Shown here: positions 8,268 through 17,157 of the stretch, in pieces | Layout of the letters: every line of letters starts with the position of its first letter | Numbering within the stretch: the first letter of the stretch is position 1 | Source: an uncultured Ignavibacteria bacterium | GTDB taxonomy: Bacteria; Bacteroidota; Ignavibacteria; SZUA-365 | DNA length: 64,000 nucleotides | Reading direction: 5' to 3' | NCBI GenBank assembly: GCA_913061095.1 | Contig: CAJXVM010000010.1 | Coordinates: forward strand, 62,001 to 126,000 | Program-made: the position numbers and the translations under genes | Notes under the pieces: model-generated | The model's input: only the letters and a program-made list of their open reading frames with translations | Databases searched by the model: none | What the model was told of the DNA's origin: nothing

Positions 8268-9646
8268 ATGAAGACACTACATATGCGCTCTTCACCGGCG
8301 AGAAGTGCATGTTCTATCTGATCCACAATCGCATGCATTTCCTGCAGCGTCAGCGACGCCGGGAGAGTGATCGTGATCGAAAGCTTCAAACCTTCTTCAA
8401 TCTCGAAGACATCAATACCGCGTAGACCGCATCCGGCATGCGCTGCGATAACATCGGATGCGCGCTGTATTACATGATCCCGTTCAGCGGAGGCCGCCGG
8501 GCGGGCAGGGAGCACGGCTGTGGTATCCTCCTCGAGATGAATCCGTACGTCGGAAACATTCGGAATCTCACGGAGAATACGGTTTTCCACGATCGACGCG
8601 ATTTCATGTGCTTCGCTGAACGGAGTACCCTGGGGATACTCAATGTCGAATTCAATGTAATACTGGTCATTGACCCAGAGCAGCAGCACATTGTGTGCCG
8701 TCAGTCCTGACTGCCGCACAAGGTATTCGATTTTATCGGCAAGTTTTTCCCGCACTCCAATCACCGGTTCCGGGTGGACAATGAGATCGGCCCGCGGAAG
8801 CACCTCACGCACGGCAGCCTCCACCGCATCGACGATGCCGTGGGCGCGGTCGAAAAACGTCGTGCGCTGAATCCCGATGACAAGATTTATAAAGAGTGTT
8901 CCTCCGGATGGACGAATGCGCATCCTGCGAATGCTCTCGACGCCGTCGATCTCTTCGACGATGGTGGTCACCGTCTGTTGAATGCCGGGAGGGACGCGAT
9001 CGAGCAGTCCATCGACCGTGCGTTTGCCGAGGCGCAGGCTGATCCAGATGACGATAAGCGCGACGATGGCGGCAGCGATGGAATCCGCTTCCGGAAAACC
9101 CACCATCACGGAGATAAGCCCGATAAGGACGACCAGTGAACTGAAAATGTCCGTGCTGAAATGAAGTGCATCCGCTTCGAGCGCCTGGCTGTCATATTTC
9201 TTTGCAATCCGCATCAGTGCCCGGGAACGGGAGATGTCCACACCGATGGATATGATGATCACGGCAAACGCCCAGAAATTCACCTGGATGTGGACGGCCT
9301 CGCCGGTGAGCCGCTCCCACGCTTCATAGAGAATCCATACCGATGTGAGCAGGAGGAGAAAGGTCTCGAACAGTGCGCTGAGATTCTCAATCTTTCCATG
9401 GCCGAATTGGTGATCCTCATCCGGAGGACGATCGGCGACGCGCACGGCGAAAAACGTGATCGTGGCAGCGAGAAGGTCGAGTCCGGAATGCAGCGCTTCG
9501 GAGAGGATGCCAAGAGATCCCGTCCACAACCCGACGCCAAGTTTCATGCCGGTGAGAAATACCGCAGCAATGACGGAGGTCATTGCCACCCTGCGCTTCT
9601 CCGCGATCATTTCCCTGTGTGCGATCGTATGATGCTGATCGGTCAT
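8246..9646 (-). CDS. Cation diffusion facilitator (CDF) transporter with three C-terminal domains
   Basis: Proton-driven efflux of Zn2+, Fe2+, Co2+ or similar divalent cations from the cytoplasm. Residues 1-~205 are the six-helix CDF core with both metal-site motifs, H53xxxD57 ('ALHSGLD') and a second HxxxD in 'DALHFSTD', plus 'DHQFGHGKIE'. At 466 residues it is ~160 longer than a usual CDF. The extra length is explained by three successive C-terminal cytoplasmic domains of the ZT-dimer kind, each with a beta strand, a 'P/F..AH.I...(V/I)E' helix and a final 'V.IH.EP/EE' strand (about 210-300, 300-385 and 390-466). The metal cannot be deduced. It is convergent with and overlaps the flavin reductase gene. 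Confidence 0.93.
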   Translation of the reverse strand: MTDQHHTIAHREMIAEKRRVAMTSVIAAVFLTGMKLGVGLWTGSLGILSEALHSGLDLLAATITFFAVRVADRPPDEDHQFGHGKIENLSALFETFLLLLTSVWILYEAWERLTGEAVHIQVNFWAFAVIIISIGVDISRSRALMRIAKKYDSQALEADALHFSTDIFSSLVVLIGLISVMVGFPEADSIAAAIVALIVIWISLRLGKRTVDGLLDRVPPGIQQTVTTIVEEIDGVESIRRMRIRPSGGTLFINLVIGIQRTTFFDRAHGIVDAVEAAVREVLPRADLIVHPEPVIGVREKLADKIEYLVRQSGLTAHNVLLLWVNDQYYIEFDIEYPQGTPFSEAHEIASIVENRILREIPNVSDVRIHLEEDTTAVLPARPAASAERDHVIQRASDVIAAHAGCGLRGIDVFEIEEGLKLSITITLPASLTLQEMHAIVDQIEHALLAGEERICSVFIHAEPLD

Positions 9647-9702
9647 TGCTGAAATCTAGCACTTTTCGCCGTCGAGGAAAAGGTGTGAATTTCCGTCCTG
9701 TA

Positions 9703-9733
9703 TTGTCATCCCGCTGTTGATCTCGTATGTTTC
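9703..9733 (+). promoter_or_regulatory. Bacteroidetes-type promoter upstream of upp
   Basis: TTG (9703-9705), 20 bases, then TATGTTTC (9726-9733), matching the TTTG / TAnnTTTG pattern; the expected start lies about 20 bases before the upp ATG. Confidence 0.55.
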
Positions 9734-9760
9734 CTCCATCAGAAACAGTCGCACTGACTC

Positions 9761-10393
9761 ATGCTACATATCTCCGATCATCCACTTATCAAGAAAGATA
9801 TTACCGCGCTGCGCAACCGGGAAACCGGTTCCGACGAATTTCGAAGGCTGGTTCGCAGGATAGCGCAGCTCATTGCCTACGAAGCCAGCAGGGACCTGGA
9901 CCTCGAACAGTACAGAGTGCAGACGCCGCTCGAGGAAACAGCGGGATGGAGGCTGACGCGCCCGATAATTCTCGTCCCCGTTCTGCGTGCCGGGCTCGGC
10001 ATGGTCGACGCTTTTCTGGACATGCTCCCCGGTGCACGTGTCGGTCATATTGGACTCTACCGTGATGAGGAAACCCTCGAACCGGTTGAATATTATACGA
10101 GCTATCCGGAGACACTCGGGCAGGCCAATGTCTTTCTCCTCGATCCGATGCTTGCCACAGGTGGCAGCGCAGTCGCTGCCATGCGTATCCTGCGCAACCA
10201 GGGTGCGAACGACATTCGTCTCATATCGCTCGTCAGTGCGCCAGAAGGAGTCGCCGCTCTCGAAGCTGCATTCCCGGAGGCGCATATCTATACGGCCGTG
10301 CTCGATCACGGACTGAACGATCAGGGATACATCGTGCCGGGACTGGGTGACGCGGGGGATCGCATTTTCGGAACGGGAGCGGAGACAGGGTGA
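9761..10393 (+). CDS. upp: Uracil phosphoribosyltransferase
   Basis: Pyrimidine salvage: uracil + PRPP gives UMP + diphosphate, in the cytoplasm. The 210-residue protein is of normal length and has the full family pattern: 'HPLIKKDITALRN..T', 'ETAGW', 'PILVPVLRAGLGMVD' type core with 'PVLRAGLGM', the PRPP-binding loop 'LLDPMLATGGSA' and the uracil-binding end 'LNDQGYIVPGLGDAGDRIFGT'. The start ATG is fixed by 'MLHISDHPLIKKDITALRN', the usual beginning of the family. It has its own promoter-like site and overlaps the next gene by 4 bases (GTGA). Confidence 0.97.
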   Translation: MLHISDHPLIKKDITALRNRETGSDEFRRLVRRIAQLIAYEASRDLDLEQYRVQTPLEETAGWRLTRPIILVPVLRAGLGMVDAFLDMLPGARVGHIGLYRDEETLEPVEYYTSYPETLGQANVFLLDPMLATGGSAVAAMRILRNQGANDIRLISLVSAPEGVAALEAAFPEAHIYTAVLDHGLNDQGYIVPGLGDAGDRIFGTGAETG

Positions 10394-11067
10394 ATGGCGG
10401 GAAGAAGAAACGCGCGGGACTGCGAAACAGTGCTGCGCTCATCCTCAGTCTGCTGTTGCATACGGCAGGAATGCTGACAGCCCTGCTGATACACCTGCAC
10501 GATCCGCCGTCAGCGGATCGACGGATCGAGCTCGGGATACTGCCATCGCCGGAGCCGAGGACTGCTCCACAGCAGACGGACTCAGGGCCTGAAGCCACTG
10601 CGAGGAAGACGCATCTGCAGCAGCGTCGCATTTCGGTTCCGGCCCCACAGACACCGCAGCTCCCGGATATCCCGGAGCGGGAGCCGGAGGAAGAACGGCG
10701 CGACCCAACCGTGATCGAAATTCCATCGAGTCCGCTTGAGAAGGAAATGACCCCGGAGGAAGCATGGTCGGAGCTGGGACAGCTGCTCGAGAAGCATCCG
10801 GAATTTCGGGAGATGGTAGTGCGTGAGATGCTTGCGGGAAGCGGGTTTGCGCCAGACACACTTCCGAAAATCAGTCTCTATCTCGAGCAGATGATCGGCG
10901 GTCGATTTGATCGGTCATGGCTCCAAAACAGGAGTGCCATCGAACACGCCTTTCGCAGCTACGACGGTGTCCACGGTTGGAGGCAGAATTCCAATTACGG
11001 AAACCAGGTCAATGTGCTGGGGCTTCTTCGCTTTCTCATCGATCTCATCGAAGGTGATGACGAATAA
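10390..11067 (+). CDS. Unknown membrane-anchored protein with TonB-like layout
   Basis: Not recognised as a known family. The 225-residue protein starts with a basic segment, a single hydrophobic helix (~14-35, 'ALILSLLLHTAGMLTALLI'), then a proline/glutamate/arginine-rich stretch (~38-125) and a folded C-terminal region (~125-225) rich in helix-forming residues. A short basic N terminus, one helix and a Pro-rich periplasmic linker is the layout of TonB/TolA energy transducers, but the C terminus lacks an obvious TonB 'YP..A' motif. Start is a GTG whose last two bases overlap the upp stop, so translation is probably coupled. A strong terminator follows at 11105. It could be a TonB/TolA-like partner for the ExbB/ExbD genes elsewhere in this window; that is inference. 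Confidence 0.6.
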   Translation: MNGGKKKRAGLRNSAALILSLLLHTAGMLTALLIHLHDPPSADRRIELGILPSPEPRTAPQQTDSGPEATARKTHLQQRRISVPAPQTPQLPDIPEREPEEERRDPTVIEIPSSPLEKEMTPEEAWSELGQLLEKHPEFREMVVREMLAGSGFAPDTLPKISLYLEQMIGGRFDRSWLQNRSAIEHAFRSYDGVHGWRQNSNYGNQVNVLGLLRFLIDLIEGDDE

Positions 11068-11104
11068 ATTCGTCGCGTGTATCGGGAAGCATGACTGGAG
11101 AAAG

Positions 11105-11138
11105 AAAAAGAGGCTGTCCAATCGGACAGCCTCTTTTT
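11105..11138. terminator. Bidirectional Rho-independent terminator
   Basis: AAAAAGAGGCTGTCC (11105-11119), loop AATC, GGACAGCCTCTTTTT (11124-11138): a perfect 15-bp symmetric stem with A-run and T-run, between convergent genes, so it can end transcripts from both sides. Confidence 0.92.
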
Positions 11139-11157
11139 CAGATTTGGACACTGAAGA

Positions 11158-14100
11158 TCAGCGGGCCAGTGTCATCCGAATACTCGCGGTTCTTCCGCCG
11201 GAGCGGAGTACGCCGAGATAGGTACCGCTGGCAAGGCCTGATGCGTCGAAGCCGACACGATGGGTTCCGGCGGAACGGTAGCCATCGACGACAGTCGCTA
11301 CAGGGCGTCCAAGCGCATCGTACACGATCAGTGACACCTCGCCGGAAGCCGGGAGGGTGAAGCTGAGCGTGGTGGACGGGTTGAACGGATTCGGGTAGTT
11401 CTGTTCGAGATTGAACACCGAGGGCGTCGGGACACGCTCGCTGGAAGTCAGGATGGAGAATGCGACTTCCACAGTGTCGGAGATGTTGACACCGTCGTTG
11501 GCGACGACGCGCAGACGGTATCCGCTTTTGTTCGCTTCACCGAAGATCGAATCCTGCTGTGCCTGAGATTCGAACTGCAGTGTTTCCCAGTTCATGCCGT
11601 TGTCGCTGCTGAACCATACGGTATACCAGAACTCGGTATCTCCGTCCGCATCAGTGGCGCTCCACCGGGCGACGAGACTGTCATCCTTGACGTCCTGGTT
11701 GTTCTCCGGGAAATTGATGGTGACAACAGGTTTGTTCTGCGAGAGAATGCGCTCGGCGACGATGTTGCCCTCGTGTTCGACGACAACGCGGCGTGCGTCA
11801 TCAGGACAGGGAACGACAAATGCAAAGTGCTCGGTCTCCATTTTCGGATCCGGCGCCGTCATGGCATCGACCTCATCGAGGCCCTGCGCACGGAACGTCG
11901 GGTGGTACAGGTAGCTCGCAAGCTCCTGATTCGATGCGTCGAGCACCTTGAAGGTGTGAGTCGCGTACATCGGGTCCATCATCGAGGAGGGCGTCGCATT
12001 ATCGAGCCGCAGCCACGGACCGAAGGAGAACATCATGTTGGTACTGTCGACACTGCCCTCGATGAACAGTGCCTTCTCCACGGTGCCAGTCTTGCTGAGC
12101 GCTTTTTTGCGTGCAGTGAAATTCTCGACAGCGGTAAAGAGATTCTCGAATTCCATCTTGCTGATCCAGATGAAATAATTGAATCCGCCGGTCTGATCGG
12201 CAGGCAGCTGGCTGCCGCCCATGAAGCAGCGTGTGTTCATCATTCGGGACACCTTGTTGCGGACACGGTCGCGAATGATGCGCTCCTCGGCAATGTCCAG
12301 ACCGTCCATGATCGGCAGTCCGATAAAGTAATTCCGGTACTGCTCCTGCTGATCGGGATTGTCGGGATCCAGGTCACCACGGCGCAGGCCGAAGGAGTGT
12401 CCGAGAAGATGCACGCCGTGCTTCCAGTGGTCTGCGCTGGCGACTGCGAAGTCCCAGATTCCCGACCAGTTCAGCGTCTGAGAAGCGCGATGATTGAACT
12501 CCTCTTTATCGAGGCGATTGCCGAACCAGCCCGGCTGGACGGCCATGAGGTAGCGGTCCTGGGCGGGATCCGCAATACGCATCTGCTTGTAGGCCTTGAC
12601 AAGATACGGCTGCCAGGTTTCCTGCAGCAGCGTATCGGCGAAGCCCATATAGCTGTAATCGGCCACCTGCGGTGCGGTCGTGAACTGCGCCTGTCCGGAC
12701 TTCATCGGCCAGGCCTTCTCCATGAAAGTTTTTGCGCTGTCAGACCAGCTCTGAAGGCGTCCGAGTGCGCCCTGCGGGTATCCATCGGCACCCTGCACGA
12801 AGATGTTCACTTCGGGATCGCCCTCGTTGCCGAATGCCGTGCTTTTCGCTTCGTGGTAGACCACGGTAGAATTATTGAATTCATTGGCTTCGACCACGCG
12901 GCCCTTGCTGTCGCCGGCCTCGGGCGGATCAACGGTGACGGTCACTTCGACAGTTCCCGCATCGAAGCCGAGTTCGTCGACGAAGAACAACAGCAGCACC
13001 GGCTGTCCGCCCGGAAGTGCGATTTCCGTCAGCGGATCTTCGAACGTGTAATCAACACCGATGTAATCTTCATCGTAGATGTAAAACCTGTCGTAGGTGT
13101 TTCCGTTGGCTTCGACCACAACCTTGAACGGAGTGGAAATCCCTTCGGTAGTTGTGATGGTCGTGCGGACGGCGAACGCCTTGTTCGGGACAATGGCGCT
13201 CGTCTCCGCGTTCCCCTGAAGGATTTCCGGTTCGTACACCTGCAGGTCGGGACCGGTCTGTTTTTCGAGACTCAGAAGGAAGGCCTTTTCGATGCACTGC
13301 AGGTCTGTCTCGAAGAACATCGAGAAGCCGGTCACGTTGGAATACTCGGGGGGAATGGTGATGACGAGTGAAAACCTTCCCTGCGCATCGGAAACAAGCG
13401 TTCCCTGCATCAGCGTCTCGCCGAGGATCTCAAGGCGGTAACGCACTTCGACACCCGCACTGTCGACGCCGGTCAGCACATTGAACACATGTCCGTTGAA
13501 CACGATGGAGTCTTCGGAATTTGCAATGAGCTTCGTCTTGCTCGGTTCGAGCGACATCCAGTAACTGGCCTCGGGATACTGAACACGGAGGAAAGGATCG
13601 AGTTTGACCTTGCCCATCGTGGCGCGTTCACCGGGCTTCGGGCCCGTGCAGATGCCCCAGTAATTCATCGTTCCATCAATCGAATCGGTCTCGAAACCGA
13701 AATTCGAGATATTGCCGATGTCGTCGTTCTGATCGCGCATGAAGAAATTGTAGTTGACGTGCACGCCACCGACATCCTTCGGATCGAAACCTCCCTGAAG
13801 AGGTGAAATATTGATGCTCGCCCGGCTCTCGAGGGTGTTGAAGCGGACGATCGTTTCGTTGCTGATCGTGACGTTCCCATCCTCGATGGTGCAGTATTCC
13901 ATGGCAGTCGGTACGTCCTTCGGTTCGATGGTGATCTGCCCCATGTTCACCGTCGTATTGGTGACTTTGCTCGCACGCAACGTGGAGTTTTCGTCGATGA
14001 GCATGTTGTCGGCCTCTTTCGCGCCCACGAGCTGCGCCTCATGCGTCAGGTGACAGTTTTTCGCATAGAGGTTGTTGTGGAAATGCTTCATGTACGCGTA

Positions 14101-14811
14101 GTCGTTCCGCTGCTGGTCGGTCACCCAGTCGAAGGTGACATTGTCCAGACGCGATTCGATGTCTTCGCGGATGTTCACATCGGAGCCAACGAAGGTAAAG
14201 TCCTTGAGCGGACCCATCTGACCGGAGCAGTCAATGTTGATGTCGTAAATCCGTCCGCCGGATGCGGAAAACTGTCCATGCCAGGTCTGGGAGGGATTGC
14301 TGCTGCCGAACACCTTGATGCCGGAGATGGTCCCCGCGCTTCCCAGAATCCACGAGATATCAGCGCCCTTGCCAAAATGCAGGTTCCCGCCGGGCCATAC
14401 TTCAACGGTATCGACGAGATCGGTCTGCATGCTGAGCGTGTCGGGACGTGTCAGAATCCCCTGAATATCCCCACCGAGAAAAACACCGCCCGGCAAATCT
14501 CCATCAAGGAAACCACCGGCAGTGCGATACGCACGGAACTGGTACTGATACTGATTCCCCTTGGTTAGTCCGTAGTCCGTGATGATTTTTCCATCATCCT
14601 GATTGAGCCTGACCGTTCCGAGAAGCTTGGCTCCCCGGTAGAACTCAACTTTTGAAAAATCAGTATTCGTCAGATTGAACATGACAAGATCGGCGGAATT
14701 GTCACCGACGTAAATGATGCCACCGGGTACAAACTGTGCCTCGGCGGGCGGAGCGCCCAGCAGCAGGAGAAACAGCACTGCCGGCAGGAAAGCGGTAACA
14801 GCTCTTCTCAT
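11158..14811 (-). CDS. Very large exported protein with type IX secretion sorting domain
   Basis: 1217 residues. A Sec signal peptide ends AEA before Q26. Residues ~100-400 are Asn/Thr-rich with repeated short strands, like a right-handed beta-helix; ~400-520 and ~520-660 look like beta-sandwich (CARDB-like, 'VVEANEFNNSTVV') modules. Residues ~680-960 hold an alpha/beta region with 'VHLLGHSFGLRRGD' (H801, H805, S806): either a metzincin motif HExxHxxGxxH missing the Glu and last His, or an alpha/beta-hydrolase GxSxG elbow. Residues ~1040-1125 are Ig-like, and the last ~85 residues are the sorting tail ('LEQNYPNPFNPSTTLSF' ... 'SASGLASGTY'-like). Secreted or attached to the surface through T9SS. 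Substrate and activity unknown. GAGG lies before the ATG; it is a single-gene transcript. Confidence 0.85.
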   Translation of the reverse strand: MRRAVTAFLPAVLFLLLLGAPPAEAQFVPGGIIYVGDNSADLVMFNLTNTDFSKVEFYRGAKLLGTVRLNQDDGKIITDYGLTKGNQYQYQFRAYRTAGGFLDGDLPGGVFLGGDIQGILTRPDTLSMQTDLVDTVEVWPGGNLHFGKGADISWILGSAGTISGIKVFGSSNPSQTWHGQFSASGGRIYDINIDCSGQMGPLKDFTFVGSDVNIREDIESRLDNVTFDWVTDQQRNDYAYMKHFHNNLYAKNCHLTHEAQLVGAKEADNMLIDENSTLRASKVTNTTVNMGQITIEPKDVPTAMEYCTIEDGNVTISNETIVRFNTLESRASINISPLQGGFDPKDVGGVHVNYNFFMRDQNDDIGNISNFGFETDSIDGTMNYWGICTGPKPGERATMGKVKLDPFLRVQYPEASYWMSLEPSKTKLIANSEDSIVFNGHVFNVLTGVDSAGVEVRYRLEILGETLMQGTLVSDAQGRFSLVITIPPEYSNVTGFSMFFETDLQCIEKAFLLSLEKQTGPDLQVYEPEILQGNAETSAIVPNKAFAVRTTITTTEGISTPFKVVVEANGNTYDRFYIYDEDYIGVDYTFEDPLTEIALPGGQPVLLLFFVDELGFDAGTVEVTVTVDPPEAGDSKGRVVEANEFNNSTVVYHEAKSTAFGNEGDPEVNIFVQGADGYPQGALGRLQSWSDSAKTFMEKAWPMKSGQAQFTTAPQVADYSYMGFADTLLQETWQPYLVKAYKQMRIADPAQDRYLMAVQPGWFGNRLDKEEFNHRASQTLNWSGIWDFAVASADHWKHGVHLLGHSFGLRRGDLDPDNPDQQEQYRNYFIGLPIMDGLDIAEERIIRDRVRNKVSRMMNTRCFMGGSQLPADQTGGFNYFIWISKMEFENLFTAVENFTARKKALSKTGTVEKALFIEGSVDSTNMMFSFGPWLRLDNATPSSMMDPMYATHTFKVLDASNQELASYLYHPTFRAQGLDEVDAMTAPDPKMETEHFAFVVPCPDDARRVVVEHEGNIVAERILSQNKPVVTINFPENNQDVKDDSLVARWSATDADGDTEFWYTVWFSSDNGMNWETLQFESQAQQDSIFGEANKSGYRLRVVANDGVNISDTVEVAFSILTSSERVPTPSVFNLEQNYPNPFNPSTTLSFTLPASGEVSLIVYDALGRPVATVVDGYRSAGTHRVGFDASGLASGTYLGVLRSGGRTASIRMTLAR

Positions 14812-15138
14812 ACAAAATACCTCGAAGTTATGGTGTTAGCTGTATGCTACAGGAGAATAAACCGTGTAAGGGAAATTTGTTTCAATGGGACGGGGAATCA
14901 CCCGGCGAGAAGCAGGAGAGTCGAAGTCCGTATCACATGGAAACTACTTCATTCCATGCCTAAAAAGCAAGGTGATTTGCCGTGCGGGTGCTCCCGGATT
15001 GCTGCCTTTGATAAGACGGTGTGAATCTGGATGGGAGGGTAAGGATTAGTATCTGCCTGTCCCAGAGGGTCCTCGGGATGTACTTGTCCCGCATATCCCC
15101 GCTGTCGTAGTTTTCCCCAAGCACACAGGATTTTTCCG
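14812..15138. other. 327-base divergent intergenic region
   Basis: Separates the T9SS protein gene (minus) from the biotin ligase gene (plus). A good promoter-like site for the ligase lies at 15084-15115. On the minus strand only weak candidates are seen (a TTG with TATTCTCC 23 bases downstream, around 14862-14895). A 64-codon open frame at 14830-15024 has no family features and no ribosome-binding site, so no gene is called here. No tRNA or strong hairpin was found. Confidence 0.6.
15084..15115 (+). promoter_or_regulatory. Bacteroidetes-type promoter upstream of the biotin ligase gene
   Basis: TTG (15084-15086), 21 bases, TAGTTTTC (15108-15115), 24 bases before the ATG. Confidence 0.55.
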
Positions 15139-15876
15139 ATGATCGGTTCACACCATATTTCGCTCGATACCGTCGACTCCACGAACCTGCATGCCCGGGA
15201 GCTCCTCCGTGAGGGCGCAGCGGAAGGCACCGTTGTTTCAGCGCTGCATCAGACTGCAGGACGCGGCCGCAAGGACCGCAGCTGGACCGACCGTCCGGGA
15301 CAGAATCTGCTCGCGAGCTATATGCTCAAACCGAAACGCGAACCTGCCGAGTGGGGTGGCGTCCCGCTCATGACCGGGCTTGCCGCGTTGCGCGCGCTTC
15401 GCGGTTTCGTTCCCCTCGACATCCATCTGAAATGGCCTAATGACGTATTCGTCGGTGACCGAAAGATCGCCGGCATTCTCACTGAATCGGTCTCCGTCGC
15501 GGGAACATCCTGGATTATTGCCGGCATCGGTATTAACCTCAATCAGACGGAATTCGATGGCACGTACCGGCATCCGCCGACCTCATTGCTGCTGGAAAGC
15601 GGCAGACCGTGTGACCCGAACGATATGCTCACCGCGCTGTCGAAGGAACTCGATGTGCTGTACGGACTCTGGCAGAAACAGGGAAATCCGCCCGTGCTGG
15701 ATCTCTGGAAACAGCAGACGCGCATGCTCGGTGCACGCGTGCATATCGAAGAGGAAGGACAGATACGTACCGCCACCGCGATCGGAATCAGCGGGGAGGG
15801 AGCACTGGTCGTCCGTGCTGATGACGGGAAAACCGAGCAGATCTTCGCGGGGGATGTCAGTATCGCGGTGAAGTGA
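15139..15876 (+). CDS. birA: Biotin--[acetyl-CoA-carboxylase] ligase (monofunctional)
   Basis: Activates biotin with ATP to biotinyl-AMP and attaches it to the Lys of biotin carrier proteins. The 245-residue protein has the catalytic loop G41-RGRKDRSW, 'LKWPNDVFVGDRKIAGIL' with catalytic K109, 'IAGIGINLNQ' and a C-terminal SH3-like domain (~195-245). It lacks the N-terminal helix-turn-helix of E. coli BirA, so it should be a pure ligase without repressor function. Its substrates would include the carrier subunit begun at 63790 and other acyl-CoA carboxylases such as the partner of the carboxyltransferase at 24414. The ATG follows a promoter-like site by 24 bases, with no strong Shine-Dalgarno. 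Confidence 0.95.
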   Translation: MIGSHHISLDTVDSTNLHARELLREGAAEGTVVSALHQTAGRGRKDRSWTDRPGQNLLASYMLKPKREPAEWGGVPLMTGLAALRALRGFVPLDIHLKWPNDVFVGDRKIAGILTESVSVAGTSWIIAGIGINLNQTEFDGTYRHPPTSLLLESGRPCDPNDMLTALSKELDVLYGLWQKQGNPPVLDLWKQQTRMLGARVHIEEEGQIRTATAIGISGEGALVVRADDGKTEQIFAGDVSIAVK

Positions 15877-15939
15877 CACGCCAGCGGCATTTCCGATAAG
15901 ACAGCAGTATTTCCGACACGGCGAAGGAACACCATCCCG

Positions 15940-17157
15940 ATGGATACACACTCCATGTATCTCGACAATGCGGCCACGACACCCATCGACAAGCGTGTGT
16001 TCGAGGCAATGCTCCCCTGGCTGCGGGATGAATTCGGGAATCCCTCGAGCATTCATTCACACGGTCGGCGTGCCAGAATCGCCATCGAACGTGCGCGCGC
16101 GAACGTGGCCGCTCTCATCGGCGCCGATCCCTCCGAAATCATCTTTACGAGCGGCGGCACGGAGAGCGACAACACCGCCATAGCAATGGCTGCGGGCGAG
16201 GTTCACGGCGACCGAACGAATTCCGGGAGCGGAGGTGCACGGTTCATTTCATCGCAGGCAGAGCATCAGGCAGTGCTCAAGCCCCTGGAGCACCATGCGC
16301 ACGTCGGAGACAGCGTCGCATGGCTCCCTGTCGATCATGCCGCGGTGCCGCGGACCGAGACCGTCGTCCGGCATATCGGACCGGAGACGCGCCTGCTTAC
16401 ACTGATGCATGTCAACAACGAAACCGGGGGGATTCTCCCGCTCGCAGATGTGGCAAAACTCGCGGAGGCACATGAGATCCCGTTTCATAGCGACATGGTA
16501 CAGAGCGCCGGAAAACTCGCGACGGACATTCACGCAATGGCTGTCGATTTCGCTTCACTGTCGGCACACAAGCTGCACGGCCCAAAGGGAAGCGGTGCTC
16601 TTTACGTACGGGGAGGTATCGACGTCGAATCCATCCTGCGCGGCGGCGCTCAGGAACGTGGCCGGCGCGGCGGAACGGAGAACGTAGCCGGCATCGTGGG
16701 TTTCGGGGAGGCGGCGCGCCTCGCGCTTCTCGAGCGCGAGGAACGCATGGAACGCTGGATGCAATTCCGGGCGGAAGCCGTCACCCTGCTGCAGGACGCA
16801 TTCGAGCACCTCATCGTCAACGGTGACGGGGAGGAAGTGCTTCCGTCGATCCTCAGCGTCTCATTTCCCTCAACCCACTATGACATCGACGGCGAAATGC
16901 TTCCGATGCGCTGTGATCTTGCCGGACTCGCCATCTCGAGCGGCTCCGCCTGTACGGCCGGCAGTGTGGCTCCCTCGCATGTCATGCGCGCGATCGGGCA
17001 TGATGAGCGAACAGCAGGGGCGAGCGTGCGGATATCGTTCGGGGGGATGACCACGCGGGAAGAGGTGCGGCGCGGCACCGGGATGCTGATCAGGGTTGTT
17101 CAGGAAATGGCGGGGCCTTCCAGTCTCCGCTCCCACTCGCGCATGACGATTCCGTAA
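15940..17157 (+). CDS. Cysteine desulfurase (NifS/IscS family, PLP-dependent)
   Basis: Converts L-cysteine to alanine and passes persulfide sulfur to Fe-S cluster or tRNA thiolation systems. The 405-residue protein opens with 'MYLDNAATTPID' after five residues and has 'FGNPSSIHSHG', 'TSGGTESDN', the PLP Lys K211 in 'SAHKLHGPKGSGALYVR', and the catalytic C338 in 'SSGSACTAGS'. The 'RGGTENV' motif and short active-site loop spacing fit the NifS/IscS group rather than SufS. No iscU, thiI or mnmA lies nearby, so the acceptor is unknown. Two in-frame ATGs (15940 and 15955) are possible; the first is used. The final 58 bases overlap the convergent ppx/gppA-type gene. Confidence 0.95.
   Translation: MDTHSMYLDNAATTPIDKRVFEAMLPWLRDEFGNPSSIHSHGRRARIAIERARANVAALIGADPSEIIFTSGGTESDNTAIAMAAGEVHGDRTNSGSGGARFISSQAEHQAVLKPLEHHAHVGDSVAWLPVDHAAVPRTETVVRHIGPETRLLTLMHVNNETGGILPLADVAKLAEAHEIPFHSDMVQSAGKLATDIHAMAVDFASLSAHKLHGPKGSGALYVRGGIDVESILRGGAQERGRRGGTENVAGIVGFGEAARLALLEREERMERWMQFRAEAVTLLQDAFEHLIVNGDGEEVLPSILSVSFPSTHYDIDGEMLPMRCDLAGLAISSGSACTAGSVAPSHVMRAIGHDERTAGASVRISFGGMTTREEVRRGTGMLIRVVQEMAGPSSLRSHSRMTIP

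Noticed and set aside
11773-13371. 532-codon open frame on the plus strand
   Set aside because: It lies opposite the T9SS protein gene, has no family features or ribosome-binding site, and its composition (Arg/Gly/His/Val) is that of an antisense shadow.
14830-15024. 64-codon frame in the large intergenic region
   Set aside because: No Shine-Dalgarno, no recognisable motif; runs over a promoter-free region only by chance.
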